A DNA stretch of 64,000 bases from Deltaproteobacteria bacterium (GCA_029261835.1 JAJDAO010000021.1:62001-126000); one strand, 5' to 3'; shown: positions 26,240 to 35,121, counted from the stretch's first letter. The notes: a model not told the origin generated them from the letters alone. Numbers and translations are program-made.

Positions 26240-27412
26240 CTAATTCATCTGGCCCAGTATCATGCCGCTGGTCGGCACGCCGACACCCGCGGTCACGAGC
26301 ACGTGTTCGTTCTTCTCAGGCTGGTTGAACGAAGTGCCGCGAATCAGCCGCACACCCTCGTTGACTCCGTTCATCCCGTGGATATACGCCTCGGAGAGCT
26401 GACCGCCGTGAGTATTGATCGGGAGCCGGCCTCCGAGAGTGAGGTTGCCGTCCTGAACAAAATCCTTCGCTCTACCGGGCCCGCAGAAAGCGAAGCTCTC
26501 GAGCTGCCAGAATACGATCGAGGAGAAGGCGTCGTAGATCACCGCCGCGTCGATGTCGTCCGGCCCCAGTCCCGAGATCTCGTAACACTGCTTCGCCACC
26601 AGATCCATCTCCGGCAGTACGGCAATGTTCGGCCGGTAGAAGCTCGTCATCACCTCCTGATCCGCGCCCGCCCCCTGCGCCACTCCGCGCACGAGGGCCG
26701 GGGGATGGGGCAGATCGCGCGCCATCTCCGGACTGACCACGATACAGGCGGCGGCACCATCCGTCTCCTGGCAGCAGTCGAAGAGCCGCAGCGGGTCGAC
26801 GATGCGCCGGGCACTCTGGTGATCCTCGAGTGTCAGCGGCTTCTCGTAGAAGAAGGCACGCGAATTCTTCACCGCATGATTGCGCTGCGCAATGCAGACC
26901 TGGGCGAGGTCTTCGCTCGTACAGCCGGTCTCGTACATGTAACGCTGGGTGAACATCGCCACCCAGCTCGCCGGGGTCATGAGCCCCTGCGGCATGTACC
27001 AGCTCCAATGGATCAGGTCCGAGGTCGTGGGCCCGCCCGAGACCCCTTCGCTATAGCGCGCGCCCGAGCGACCGTTCAGCGCGCGGTACACCACCACGGC
27101 CTTCGCGCTGCCCGTGGCCACCGCCATCACCGCCTGATGGAGTACACCGATCGCGGCGCCGCCGCCGTGGGGCGTACGGCTGAAGAAGGTCAGATCCTTG
27201 ATCCCGACCGCGCGTGCGACCTCGATCTCGTCGCTCGTGTCCATGGTGAACGTCGTCATGCCGTCGATGTCCGTCGGCTGAAGGCCGGCGTCCTTGATGG
27301 CCGCAGCCGTCGCCTCGCAGGCCAGCGCCAGCTCCGAGCGGCCCGAGTTCTTCGAGTACTCGGTCTCGCCGATCCCTACGATTGCGGCTTCGTTCTTGAG
27401 TGTGGTGGGCAT
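26240..27412 (-). CDS. ltp2: Ltp2-like retro-aldolase (thiolase-fold, Cys-less)
   Basis: 390 residues. Blocks characteristic of Ltp2: IVGIGETEYSKNSGRSEL, DGMTTFTMDTSDEIEVAR, DLTFFSRTPHGGGAA (no nucleophile Cys), FDCCQETDGAAACIVV, SFYRPNIAVLPEM and GGRLPINTHGGQLSEAYIHG. Ltp2 cleaves the 17-hydroxy side-chain CoA ester of cholesterol to androst-4-ene-3,17-dione-type product and propionyl-CoA, acting with the DUF35 domain of ChsH2. Both partners are encoded here. Three bases separate it from the MaoC gene; AGGAG precedes its ATG. Confidence 0.87.
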   Translation of the reverse strand: MPTTLKNEAAIVGIGETEYSKNSGRSELALACEATAAAIKDAGLQPTDIDGMTTFTMDTSDEIEVARAVGIKDLTFFSRTPHGGGAAIGVLHQAVMAVATGSAKAVVVYRALNGRSGARYSEGVSGGPTTSDLIHWSWYMPQGLMTPASWVAMFTQRYMYETGCTSEDLAQVCIAQRNHAVKNSRAFFYEKPLTLEDHQSARRIVDPLRLFDCCQETDGAAACIVVSPEMARDLPHPPALVRGVAQGAGADQEVMTSFYRPNIAVLPEMDLVAKQCYEISGLGPDDIDAAVIYDAFSSIVFWQLESFAFCGPGRAKDFVQDGNLTLGGRLPINTHGGQLSEAYIHGMNGVNEGVRLIRGTSFNQPEKNEHVLVTAGVGVPTSGMILGQMN

Positions 27413-27415
27413 CGT

Positions 27416-27841
27416 CTAGGCTCCTGTCGGCAGGGCCACTCTCACCGTGCCCGTGACGTGGTTTCCCCAAGCGTTCTTACCCGTGACCTCGACCAGCACC
27501 GTCGCCGAGCCGTCGTCCTTCTCGCAGACCGAGCCGCCGAGGGTCATCGTGTCGCCGGGCAGGTTGGGCGTGCCCAGCTTGATGCTCACGTTCGTCACGC
27601 GAGCGTCGATGCCCGCCCAGTCCGTCACGAAACGGCTCACCAAGCCGTTGGTCGTGAGAATGTTCATGAAGACGTCTTGCATGCCCGCCGATTGCGCTGC
27701 TGCCTTGTCGTGGTGGACCGGAGTGTAGTCTTGCGAGGCCACGGCCCCGGCCACAATCAGGCTGACCGTCAGATCGATCGGCAGCTCCGGCAGCGCGTCC
27801 CCCACCTTGACGTCCTGATACTGAAGTGAACTGCTGCTCAT
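27416..27841 (-). CDS. chsH1: ChsH1-like MaoC enoyl-CoA hydratase
   Basis: 141-residue hot-dog domain. Catalytic dyad D38 and H43 in SQDYTPVHHD, followed by DVFMNILTTNGLVSRFVTDWAG, a block close to ChsH1. In mycobacteria ChsH1-ChsH2 hydrates the C17-20 double bond of a three-carbon steroid side chain. ATG at 27841 forms ATGA with the stop of the upstream dehydrogenase, so it is preferred over the GTG at 27847. Next gene ltp2-like starts 3 bases after its stop. Confidence 0.85.
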   Translation of the reverse strand: MSSSSLQYQDVKVGDALPELPIDLTVSLIVAGAVASQDYTPVHHDKAAAQSAGMQDVFMNILTTNGLVSRFVTDWAGIDARVTNVSIKLGTPNLPGDTMTLGGSVCEKDDGSATVLVEVTGKNAWGNHVTGTVRVALPTGA

Positions 27842-28974
27842 CGACACTCCTCGGGCCCGGTGCGGGCCATATCGCTTCCCAGGCGCGCTAGCTGCGGCGT
27901 GGCGGAGCCGAGATAGAGCTCGAGGGCTTTGGTCCAGATGAAGTAACGGTGAATTGTGTAATCGAGATCCACGCCGTGTCCAGCGTGCAGGTGCTGAGCA
28001 GCGCTGGCGATACGCGTCCCACCTTCAGCGGCCCAGAACTTGGCCACCATCGCCTCACGCGCGGCAGTGTGACCATCCGCGATCTTCCAGGCCGCCCGCC
28101 AGAGCGTCCAGCGCATGGCGGCGAGATCGATGTAGGCGTCGGCACAGCGATGCTGCACGGCCTGGAAGGCGCCAATGGGCTGCTTGAACTGCACGCGTTC
28201 CTTGACGTAGTCGGCGGTGATCTCGAGTGCTCGGCTCGACACACCGACTTGAAGCGCGCAGCTGGCGACCAGCGCGCAGTCGTACAGCCAGGAGACGGCT
28301 CGCCCGCCCTCGTCCGCCTCCAGCGGCAATACGTCCTCATCCATCACTCGCGCACCAACAAGCGAGAGTTCGTAGAGGGGCTCGCGGCTCGTGACGACGC
28401 GGCGAGAGAGCGCCACGCCTTCGGCGGCGGGATCGAGTAGAAAGAGCTTCACGCCCCCGTCAACGGCGGCCGGCAAGAGGATCCGCGCCGCCGGCTCGGC
28501 CGCCGAAACCCATTGTTTCACGCCCGTCAGGCGCCAGCATCCATCCTTCCGACTCGCGGTCGTCGCCGGGAACGCGGGATCGTCGGAGCCCGCGTCCACC
28601 AGTGCGCCCGAGAGCACCGCCTCTCCGGCGGCCACTGCAGAGAGCCACCTGGCGCGCTGGCCCTCGCTGCCGTAGCGCGCGATCGGCAGCACGCCGAGCA
28701 CCAGCGTCGGCAGCGTGGGGATCGGTGCGACCACGCGACCGATCTCCTCGAGCAGCACGCAGACTTCCAGGAACCCGAATCCCATGCCGCCGTACTCTTC
28801 GGGAATCGCCAGGCCGAGCAAGTTGGCCTCGGCAAGCTTCGACCAGATACCGCGATGCTGGAATTCCCCGCCCGCCTCGACCTCCTTGACAACCTCCAGC
28901 GTCACCTCCGCCTCGAGGATCTCGCGTGCGAGGTCCCGCAGCATGGTCTGTTCTTCGCTAAAGCTGAAATCCAT
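27838..28974 (-). CDS. acyl-CoA dehydrogenase, FadE28/ChsE1-like subunit
   Basis: 378 residues with the three-domain ACAD layout: N-terminal MDFSFSEEQTMLRDL, IPEEYGGMGFGFLEV, a divergent central beta domain (GALVDAGSDDPAF in place of the usual xTEPxAGSD) and C-terminal YVKERVQFKQPIGAFQAVQHRCAD-type helices ending with HAGHGVDLDYTIHRYF. The weak FAD-side motif and its pairing with a second, better conserved ACAD fit the alpha2beta2 ChsE heteromers where one subunit is catalytically degenerate. Stop overlaps the ChsH1-like start. Confidence 0.8.
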   Translation of the reverse strand: MDFSFSEEQTMLRDLAREILEAEVTLEVVKEVEAGGEFQHRGIWSKLAEANLLGLAIPEEYGGMGFGFLEVCVLLEEIGRVVAPIPTLPTLVLGVLPIARYGSEGQRARWLSAVAAGEAVLSGALVDAGSDDPAFPATTASRKDGCWRLTGVKQWVSAAEPAARILLPAAVDGGVKLFLLDPAAEGVALSRRVVTSREPLYELSLVGARVMDEDVLPLEADEGGRAVSWLYDCALVASCALQVGVSSRALEITADYVKERVQFKQPIGAFQAVQHRCADAYIDLAAMRWTLWRAAWKIADGHTAAREAMVAKFWAAEGGTRIASAAQHLHAGHGVDLDYTIHRYFIWTKALELYLGSATPQLARLGSDMARTGPEECR

Positions 28975-28998
28975 GATTCAACTCGTGGCAAGGCCCTC

Positions 28999-29973
28999 TC
29001 AGGCCGGCCGAAAGACGGGGAGCTTCATCTCGTCATCCACGAGCTCGATGGAAGCGACGACCTTCATGCCGACTTCCACCTCATCGGGATCAATGTCGAC
29101 CACGTTGCCGACGAAGCGGGTGCCCTCAGCCAGGTCGATCACCGCCACCACGAGAGGATAGGTGTAGCCCGGCACCTCGGGATAGCGGATGACTACGTAG
29201 CTGTAAATCGTCCCCTGCCCGCTCGAGAAGATGTACTCCCAACTCGTGGACTGGCACTCGTGACACATCGGACGCGGCGGATGGCGCAGCACGCCGCACT
29301 GACTGCACTTCTGGATGGCGAGCTCCCCCTTCTCTAGACAGTCCCACCACCACTTGTTGTCGAAGCCCAGCCCGGGCTTGAGACGCTGAGGCTTGGCCGA
29401 GGCATCCGGGGCCGCATCAACAGCCGCGGCGGGCTGTTCCGCCGCCTCGAACTTGAGGACTCGAAACGTCATCGAGCCCACTTCCTCGCCATGCTGATTC
29501 TGGAAGACCGTGCGCGTGTTGATGAAGTAGCCGATGCCGATGGCAGTGGCCTTCTGCTCGGAGATCGACTCGATGAGCGTCCTGGCGCTGATTCTCTCGC
29601 CGAGCCTCAGGTAGCGCTTGTACTCTTGCTCGGTGTTGGTGGCCACGACACCCGTGTAACCGTGCTCGTCGAAGAAGCGGTGCAGCTCTTTCTGCTTGTC
29701 ACGCGGATCAGCCTGGCCCGCCGCCATCGCGACGCCGCCGAGCACCCAGGCCTGCAGCATCGCGGGCGGGGCGACGATTTCGCCGTGGACCGAGCGCGCG
29801 GCCGCTTCGACATCGGCGTAGGCCCCGCAGCGATCGCCCATCGCCTCGCACCAGTGACGAATCATCGCCTGGTTGACCTCATCGCGGGCGACGTCCTCGA
29901 CGCCGATGTCGATGCCCACATAGGCTTCGAGCTTCTTCTCGAACTCCTCTCGTTCCTTGCCCGACAAACTCAT
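28999..29973 (-). CDS. chsH2: ChsH2-like MaoC-DUF35 fusion protein
   Basis: 324 residues. Residues 1-180: MaoC-type hot-dog whose active site is lost (HWCEAMGDRCGAYAD instead of D-x4-H), as in the structural half of ChsH2. Residues about 200-324: DUF35 with zinc ribbon CSQC...CHEC (about residues 228-246), GTIYSYVVIRYP and OB strands. This fusion order is diagnostic of ChsH2, which pairs its hot-dog with ChsH1 and its DUF35 with Ltp2. ATG 29973 has GAGG six bases upstream. The gene lies between the two ACAD genes. Confidence 0.88.
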   Translation of the reverse strand: MSLSGKEREEFEKKLEAYVGIDIGVEDVARDEVNQAMIRHWCEAMGDRCGAYADVEAAARSVHGEIVAPPAMLQAWVLGGVAMAAGQADPRDKQKELHRFFDEHGYTGVVATNTEQEYKRYLRLGERISARTLIESISEQKATAIGIGYFINTRTVFQNQHGEEVGSMTFRVLKFEAAEQPAAAVDAAPDASAKPQRLKPGLGFDNKWWWDCLEKGELAIQKCSQCGVLRHPPRPMCHECQSTSWEYIFSSGQGTIYSYVVIRYPEVPGYTYPLVVAVIDLAEGTRFVGNVVDIDPDEVEVGMKVVASIELVDDEMKLPVFRPA

Positions 29974-30009
29974 GCTGACCTCGGTTTGAGACTTGAGTGC
30001 GCTGTATTG

Positions 30010-31194
30010 TTACTTACGCCGAGCCCGGGGAAGCCCGAGGCCGGCCATCGCGATTATGTCTCTCTGGACCTCATTGACACCACCACCGAAGGTGAGTGTC
30101 ACCGCCCCGCGGTAGGCGTCCTCCAACCGACCGCCGAAGAGCGCCCCCGGTTCGCCCTCGACTACCAAGCCGGCCGCCTTCACGATCTCCAGCAACAGCC
30201 CGTAGCATTCGACGAAGAACTCGGTCCCCATCACCTTGACAGCCGAAGCCTCGGCCATCTCCGGCACACCCGCCGTGATCGACCAGGCGGAGCGCCAGTT
30301 CAGCAGCTTGAGGGCCTCGAGCTTGGCGTAGACGCGAGCCAGGTTGAGCTGTACCCAGGGCACGTCGATCATCTTGCCGCCACTCGGGCAGTCGGTCTTC
30401 GCCGTCCAGGCCCAGACCTCGTCGAGCATCTTGTCAGCGGTTCCCGGCGCCGCCAGCGTGATGCGCTCGTGGTTGAGCTGCGAAGTAATCAGGCTCCAGC
30501 CGGCATTCTCCGGCCCAACACGATTCTTCTGCGGCACGCGCACGTTCTCGTAGTAGGTCGTGTTGGTCCGCTCGCCCCCCAGAGTGTAGGTCGGCGTAGC
30601 GGAGTAGCCCTCGCTGTCCGTCGGTACCAGAATGATCGAGATGCCGGCGTGCTTGGGCGCGTCGGGATCCGTTCTGGCCGCGAGCCAGATGTAGTCGGCG
30701 ATATTGGCATGTGTCGTAAAGACCTTCTGGCCGTTGATGATGTAATCGTCGCCGTCCTTGACCGCGCTGGTGGTCAGCGAGGCCAGATCGGTACCCGCCG
30801 CGGGCTCGCTATAACCCACGCCAAAGAAGAGCTCGCCGCGGATGGCTCCGGGGAGCAGCGCCCGCTTCTGCTCTTCGCTGCCGAACTGCATGACCGTGGG
30901 GCCGATGGTGTTGACCTGGATCACCGGCAGAGGCGCTCGAGCGCGGTACGTCTCATCCCAGAAGATGAACTGCTCCAGGGCGGTCATCCCTCGGCCGCCA
31001 TGCTCTGTCGGCCACCCGATGCCCAGCCACCCATCGCGACCCATGCGGCCGACGATGTCTTTGAAGACCGGCCCGCCCATCTCCCCCCATTCCGCGTCCA
31101 TGGCGGCCCGCAGCTCGGGGGTGAAGAGCTTTCGGTAGTAGTCGCGGATCTCCTTGCGAAGAGCCTGCTGTGCGGGGGTGAATTCGATGTGCAT
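30010..31194 (-). CDS. acyl-CoA dehydrogenase, FadE29/ChsE2-like subunit
   Basis: 394 residues. MHIEFTPAQQALRKEIRDYY start, MGRDGWLGIGWPTEHGGRG, GYSEPAAGTDLASL (substrate/FAD region), DYIINGQKVFTTHANIADYI, and LITSQLNHERITL are intact and close to mycobacterial FadE29. Together with the FadE28-like gene it would dehydrogenate a propionyl-CoA side chain at C17-20. ATG 31194 is chosen by homology; the frame is open to 31395 through the intergenic gap. It is the first structural gene after the TetR regulator. Confidence 0.87.
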   Translation of the reverse strand: MHIEFTPAQQALRKEIRDYYRKLFTPELRAAMDAEWGEMGGPVFKDIVGRMGRDGWLGIGWPTEHGGRGMTALEQFIFWDETYRARAPLPVIQVNTIGPTVMQFGSEEQKRALLPGAIRGELFFGVGYSEPAAGTDLASLTTSAVKDGDDYIINGQKVFTTHANIADYIWLAARTDPDAPKHAGISIILVPTDSEGYSATPTYTLGGERTNTTYYENVRVPQKNRVGPENAGWSLITSQLNHERITLAAPGTADKMLDEVWAWTAKTDCPSGGKMIDVPWVQLNLARVYAKLEALKLLNWRSAWSITAGVPEMAEASAVKVMGTEFFVECYGLLLEIVKAAGLVVEGEPGALFGGRLEDAYRGAVTLTFGGGVNEVQRDIIAMAGLGLPRARRK

Positions 31195-31280
31195 GACTCT
31201 GACTCGAGCTGATCGGAGCGACGCTGCGCGATGGACCGACCCGGCTCTCACGACCGGCCGGCCGCGAGCAAGCCGGCGCT

Positions 31281-31889
31281 CTACTGAATCTCCCGGGAGC
31301 CGCGAAGCACGAGCCCCGCGGAGTTTCGCATCTTCTCGATCACAGCGGCCTGCCCGTGCACACCGCCCGACCAGCCGACCATGAGCGCGAACCAAATCAG
31401 GTCCAGTGTGTCGGCCAGCATCGACTCCCGCTCGCTGGCGGCGGGATCCGAACGCCCCTCACTGGCGCGGGAGACCTTCCCCCGCAGTGACTCTACAACC
31501 ATCCTCGCCACACAGTCGTGGAAGGAGGCCACCTTCTGAGCCAGCTCCGGCTCACCCGAGGCCGCCGCCTTGAGCAGAGCCCGAGCGAGGTTTGGCCGCC
31601 GTAGCATGCCGCGGGTCGCCAGGCTGAAGAACGTCATCACGCGTTCCAGCTCGTCTGCCCCTTTGGGCGGCTTCTGCGCGAAGCGGCGCTCCAGATCGCG
31701 CATCTCCAGCTCGAGCACCGCGATCAACAAGTCCTCCTTGCTGCTGAAGCGCCGGTAGAGTGTCCCGAGGGCGACGCCGGCGTGAGCGGCGACGTCACGC
31801 AGCCGCACCGCCTCGAAGCCGCCCTTCTCGGCGAGTTCGACTGCGGTCTCCACGATGCGTCGTGCCCGCTCCTCCATCTCTTCCGACAT
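31281..31889 (-). CDS. kstR: TetR/AcrR regulator, KstR-like
   Basis: About 202 residues. HTH: ARRIVETAVELAEKGGFEA, RLRDVAAHAGVALGTLYRRF, SSKEDLL; the recognition helix VALGTLYRRFSSK is nearly that of KstR. The C-terminal ligand domain is all-helical. KstR represses cholesterol-catabolism genes and is released by 3-oxo-cholestenoyl-CoA-type esters. Starts at 31889, 31898 or 31928 are possible; the KstR-consensus palindrome at 31899-31912 lies directly upstream of the two nearer ATGs, favouring these and autoregulation. It is the first gene of the minus operon, 86 bases before the FadE29-like gene. Confidence 0.8.
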   Translation of the reverse strand: MSEEMEERARRIVETAVELAEKGGFEAVRLRDVAAHAGVALGTLYRRFSSKEDLLIAVLELEMRDLERRFAQKPPKGADELERVMTFFSLATRGMLRRPNLARALLKAAASGEPELAQKVASFHDCVARMVVESLRGKVSRASEGRSDPAASERESMLADTLDLIWFALMVGWSGGVHGQAAVIEKMRNSAGLVLRGSREIQ

Positions 31890-31898
31890 CGGATACAT

Positions 31899-31912
31899 TG
31901 AAACACGTTTCA
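31899..31912. promoter_or_regulatory. KstR-type operator (TGAAACACGTTTCA)
   Basis: Exact fit to TNNAACNNGTTNNA with symmetric arms TGAAAC/GTTTCA and a 2-base centre. It abuts the likely start codon of the TetR gene, so binding would block that promoter and with it the whole 8-kb minus operon. Matches the site at 18859 in form and spacing. Confidence 0.78.
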
Positions 31913-31984
31913 CTCTTGCCGGAAACACGCTGCAAGCGCAAAGCTCGTCGGAAAAACGGCCCTGCGCCGACTATCACGCAGCAA

Positions 31985-32464
31985 TCATTCATCACGCCCA
32001 CTGCGAACTGACTCCGCGTAGCGCTCGAGGCGATCCGCCAACTCGGCGCTGAAGCGACCGAAGCGGTCAATGTCACGCGCGGGCAGATCGCGCCAGACCG
32101 CGTCGAGCGCTCTCTCACGGCTCTCGCGCAGATGGCTGAGCACTCGGCGCCCCTTGGCGGTGAGTGCGTAGTCGCGCTGGCGGGCGTCGCCGGCCGAAAT
32201 GGCGACCGTCACCAAGCCGCGCTCCTGGAGCTGCCGAAGCGTGCGAGAAACCGCTGCGGCTGTGCACTGCCGGCGCCGTGCGAAGAGCGAAGGCATGAAG
32301 CCCTGTCGCGCGATCTCCTCGAGCACGCGCCACTGTGCGTCGCTCAGCCCCACGACGGAGGCGAGCTGTCGGCGCCGGCGGTCGAACACCTCCGCCAGGC
32401 GTTGCAGCCCCTCGATGGCGGCGTAGAGGGAGCCGTCGTCCTTGCGCTCGCCCCGGTTCGTCAT
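31985..32464 (-). CDS. MarR family transcriptional regulator
   Basis: About 159 residues from the ATG at 32464; an alternative ATG at 32509 adds 15. Winged helix: VVGLSDAQWRVLEEIARQGF, CTAAAVSRTLRQLQERGLV, then wing SAGDARQRDYALTAKGRR; dimerisation helices flank it. It is divergent from a UbiE-type methyltransferase gene, with an AT-rich palindromic region between them, so it probably controls itself and that gene. It ends 73 bases before the kstR-like gene in the same direction. Confidence 0.87.
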   Translation of the reverse strand: MTNRGERKDDGSLYAAIEGLQRLAEVFDRRRRQLASVVGLSDAQWRVLEEIARQGFMPSLFARRRQCTAAAVSRTLRQLQERGLVTVAISAGDARQRDYALTAKGRRVLSHLRESRERALDAVWRDLPARDIDRFGRFSAELADRLERYAESVRSGRDE

Positions 32465-32510
32465 GCGCGGCAGGCCCGCATCGGCAAAACCTCCAATGCA
32501 CACATCCATT

Positions 32511-32553
32511 GATTATTAATCTAAGTTAACTATATATTTAGGACAATAGTTTA
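32511..32553. promoter_or_regulatory. AT-rich divergent promoter region with two palindromes (MarR operator candidates)
   Basis: GATTATTAATC at 32511-32521 is a palindrome around one base. TTAACTAT at 32526-32533 and ATAGTTTA at 32546-32553 form an interrupted inverted repeat with one mismatch and a 12-base spacer. The stretch is strikingly AT-rich in a GC-rich region and separates the MarR gene from its divergent methyltransferase partner. Confidence 0.5.
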
Positions 32554-32600
32554 GCAGTGCGTCGATCTCGCACCAGTCGCCCAGCGCGAGGAGGCAGACA

Positions 32601-33377
32601 GTGAATCCCCCCGACCAGAAGCAAGCCGTGCGCGCCCAGTTCGGCCCGAGCGCGGCGGCCTACGCCAGTGCGAGCGTGATGCGAGCCGGCCCAGACCTCG
32701 AGGCGATGGCGGGGGCCGCGCGGCTCTCCGGCAACGAGCGGGTGCTCGATGTCGGCTGCGGGGCGGGCCACACCGCCCTGGCATTCGCCCCCCGTGTGGC
32801 GCGAGTGGAGGCGATCGACCTGACGGAGGAGATGCTGGCGCAGACGCGCGAGCTCGCCCGCGAACGCGGCGTCCGCAACCTGCGCACCCAGCTCGGCGAC
32901 GCCGAGGCCCTGCCCTACCCCGCCGCCCGCTTCGAACTCGCCACGTGTCGACTCTGCGCCCACCACTTCCAACACCCGGGCCGCGCGCTGGCGGAGATCG
33001 CCCGGGTGCTGGTGCCCGGCGGCTGCCTGCTGTTGGCCGACATCCTCGCGCCGGCAACGCCCGCCGAGGACAGCTTCCTCAACGCGATCGAACTCATGCG
33101 CGACCCTTCGCACGTCCGCGACCACTCGCTCTCCGAGTGGTGGACGATGCTCGGCAACGCCGGCTTCGTGCCCGAGCTAGTGGGGATCTGGCCCTTGGCA
33201 CTCGACTTCGAGAGCTGGGTTTCGCGCATCGGCGCCAGCCCGTCCGCTGTGGCGGGACTGCGAACTCTGCTTGGCCGCGCGAGCAGCGAGGCACGCGCGA
33301 CATTCTCGATCGGCGAAGACCTCTCGTTCAGCCTCAGCAGTGGCCTGATTCGCGCGCGACTGGACGTCGCGCGCTAA
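32601..33377 (+). CDS. UbiE/class I SAM-dependent methyltransferase
   Basis: 258 residues. SAM motif I VLDVGCGAGHTALAFAP, acidic loop EAIDLTEEML, motif II-III region LPYPAARFELATCRLCAHHF and LVPGGCLLLADILAP. The N-terminal KQAVRAQFGPSAAAYASA is common in UbiE-like methyltransferases that act on quinones or other small cyclic substrates. Start GTG 32601 after GAGGAGGCAGACA. Divergent from the MarR gene, which probably regulates it; substrate unknown. Confidence 0.85.
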   Translation: MNPPDQKQAVRAQFGPSAAAYASASVMRAGPDLEAMAGAARLSGNERVLDVGCGAGHTALAFAPRVARVEAIDLTEEMLAQTRELARERGVRNLRTQLGDAEALPYPAARFELATCRLCAHHFQHPGRALAEIARVLVPGGCLLLADILAPATPAEDSFLNAIELMRDPSHVRDHSLSEWWTMLGNAGFVPELVGIWPLALDFESWVSRIGASPSAVAGLRTLLGRASSEARATFSIGEDLSFSLSSGLIRARLDVAR

Positions 33378-33452
33378 CGTCCCCGCTGAATTCACTCGCA
33401 CCGGCACGCCGGACGCAGCTCGCATGCGACACCGCCAGGAGAAGACCACACC

Positions 33453-34064
33453 ATGATATCGACCGCCTACGACACACTACGAGCCGCTGCGACGGCGCTT
33501 GCCGCGCTAGCCGCCCTGCTCGTCTTGGTCCCCTCAGCGCACGCCGACGCACAGCCGAAGGTCGCCCTGGAGACCAGTCTGGGGAAGATCGTTCTCGAGC
33601 TCGACGCCGCCAAGGCGCCCGCTACGGTCGAGAACTTTCTCGAGTATGTGAAGTCGGGCCACTACGACGGCATGATCTTCCACCGCGTCATCGACGGCTT
33701 CATGATCCAAGGCGGCGGCTTCACCGAAGAGCTGGAGCAAAAGCCAACCCGGGCTCCGATCCAGAACGAAGCGGACAACGGCCTGAAGAACGAGCGGGGT
33801 ACCATCGCAATGGCCCGCACGGGCAATCCCCACAGCGCGAGCGCGCAGTTCTTCATCAACGTCAAGACGAACGACTTTCTGAATCACCGCTCCAAAGACA
33901 TGCGCGGCTGGGGATACACCGTGTTCGGCAAGGTCATCGAGGGAATGGACGCCGTCGATGCCATCAGATCGGTGAAGACAGGTGCCTGCGGCCAGTTTCC
34001 CAAGGACTGCCCCAAGACGCCGGTCGTCATCAAGAAGGCATCGCTCGTGGTCGAGGCGAAGTAA
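33453..34064 (+). CDS. periplasmic cyclophilin-type peptidyl-prolyl isomerase
   Basis: 203 residues. Signal peptide of about 30 residues with core [19 protein letters not shown], then a PpiA-like domain: [15 protein letters not shown], the substrate-site [10 protein letters not shown], and [15 protein letters not shown]. Catalyses proline isomerisation of periplasmic or outer membrane proteins. The ATG follows AGGAGAAGACC. A cytoplasmic paralogue is encoded at 44.6 kb. Confidence 0.92.
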   Translation: MISTAYDTLRAAATALAALAALLVLVPSAHADAQPKVALETSLGKIVLELDAAKAPATVENFLEYVKSGHYDGMIFHRVIDGFMIQGGGFTEELEQKPTRAPIQNEADNGLKNERGTIAMARTGNPHSASAQFFINVKTNDFLNHRSKDMRGWGYTVFGKVIEGMDAVDAIRSVKTGACGQFPKDCPKTPVVIKKASLVVEAK

Positions 34065-34097
34065 GGGGCCCGAAGACCACACGCTACCCTTCACATC

Positions 34098-34958
34098 ATG
34101 GTGCGCGACGTACACGCGTTCTGCTTGCGGATCCTCGAAGCGGGTGATCTGCAGAGCAAGCTCATGCCCGTTCCGGACACAGAGGGTGAGCCCCTTCCGG
34201 ATCGTGCACCGAGCGCTGGGATCGTGATCGATCGTCCGGCCCGCGACCCAGAGATCCGGCTGGAGGCCGGCGTCCCCCCGCTGCCACGTCCCGGCGAGCT
34301 GGTGGACGGCGCCGCGAGAGCGTCTTGTCTGGCGCGCTTCGCGCATCACGAGCTGATGGCGGTCGAGCTGTTCGCGTGGGCTCTGCTACGCTGGCCGGCA
34401 CTGCCTCAGCCGCTACGGCATGCCCTCTTCATCGCGTTGCAGGAAGAGCAGACGCACTGCCGGCTCTATCTCAGCCGACTCGAGGCGACCGGCTCTCGCT
34501 TCACCGAGCATCCCCACTCGGATTACTTCTGGAAACACGCCCCGGCCATCGCGAACTCACCGCACGGCCCACGCGCCTTCCTGGCCGCCATGGGGCTCAC
34601 GCTCGAGCAGGCCAATCTCGACTTCGCCCTGCTCTACCGAGACGCCTTCCGAGAGGCTGGCGATAAAGCCAGCGCACGCGTGTGTCAGAGGATTCACGAC
34701 GACGAGATTCGTCACGTCGGCCTGGCGGCGCACTGGCTGCTGCGGCTTTCACCGCAGCACCGCGGAGATCAGCGAGCGGCCTATGAGGAGGCGGTGCCGT
34801 TCCCGCTCTCGGCCGCCCGGGCCAAGGCGCGTCGCTTCGACGCGGAGGGCAGGCGGCGCGCCGGGCTGAGCGAGTCGTTCATCGAATACGTGCGCACGGC
34901 CCGCTCGCCTCAGGAGCTGCGAGGACGGGGCCAGCAGACGAGCAGCGGGGGCGCCTAG
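34098..34958 (+). CDS. DUF455 ferritin-like protein
   Basis: 286 residues. DUF455 pattern: FAHHELMAVELFAWALLRWP, EEQTHCRLYLSRL, and DDEIRHVGLAAHWL provide the Glu/His ligands of a ferritin-like di-iron four-helix bundle (ExxxE..ExxH type). Function is unproven for the family. The stop codon TAG (34956-34958) is the first three bases of the left arm of the inverted-repeat element, so the insertion supplies the end of this reading frame; the original C-terminus may have been different. Confidence 0.85.
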   Translation: MVRDVHAFCLRILEAGDLQSKLMPVPDTEGEPLPDRAPSAGIVIDRPARDPEIRLEAGVPPLPRPGELVDGAARASCLARFAHHELMAVELFAWALLRWPALPQPLRHALFIALQEEQTHCRLYLSRLEATGSRFTEHPHSDYFWKHAPAIANSPHGPRAFLAAMGLTLEQANLDFALLYRDAFREAGDKASARVCQRIHDDEIRHVGLAAHWLLRLSPQHRGDQRAAYEEAVPFPLSAARAKARRFDAEGRRRAGLSESFIEYVRTARSPQELRGRGQQTSSGGA

Positions 34959-35121
34959 TGTCCCGTCCCAGAAGTTCGCCTGCATTCGAGCGCATCTGCG
35001 GGCCGCCGGCTGCGTTGCGCTCCCTGCGCCGTAGCAGCGGCTACGCCTCGGTCGCGCGCCTTGCCGGACGACCCGCAGCTGCGCTCTCGGTGCGACGGCG
35101 AACCTCTGGGACGGGACACTA
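34956..35121. mobile_element. MITE-like element, 166-bp near-perfect long hairpin
   Basis: Terminal inverted repeats of 25 bases: left begins TAGTGTCCCGTCCCAGA and ends TTCGCC at 34980; right at 35097-35121 is its reverse complement with a single mismatch. Interior arms also pair (GAGCGCATCTGCGGG with CCCGCAGCTGCGCTC, one mismatch), so the whole element can fold around CAGCGG. It carries no gene. Outer TA dinucleotides on both sides fit a TA target duplication of the IS630/mariner group. It ends exactly before the GTG of the next gene. Confidence 0.8.

Noticed and set aside
29491..31212. 573-codon plus-strand frame
   Set aside because: Antisense shadow of the ChsH2-like and FadE29-like genes.
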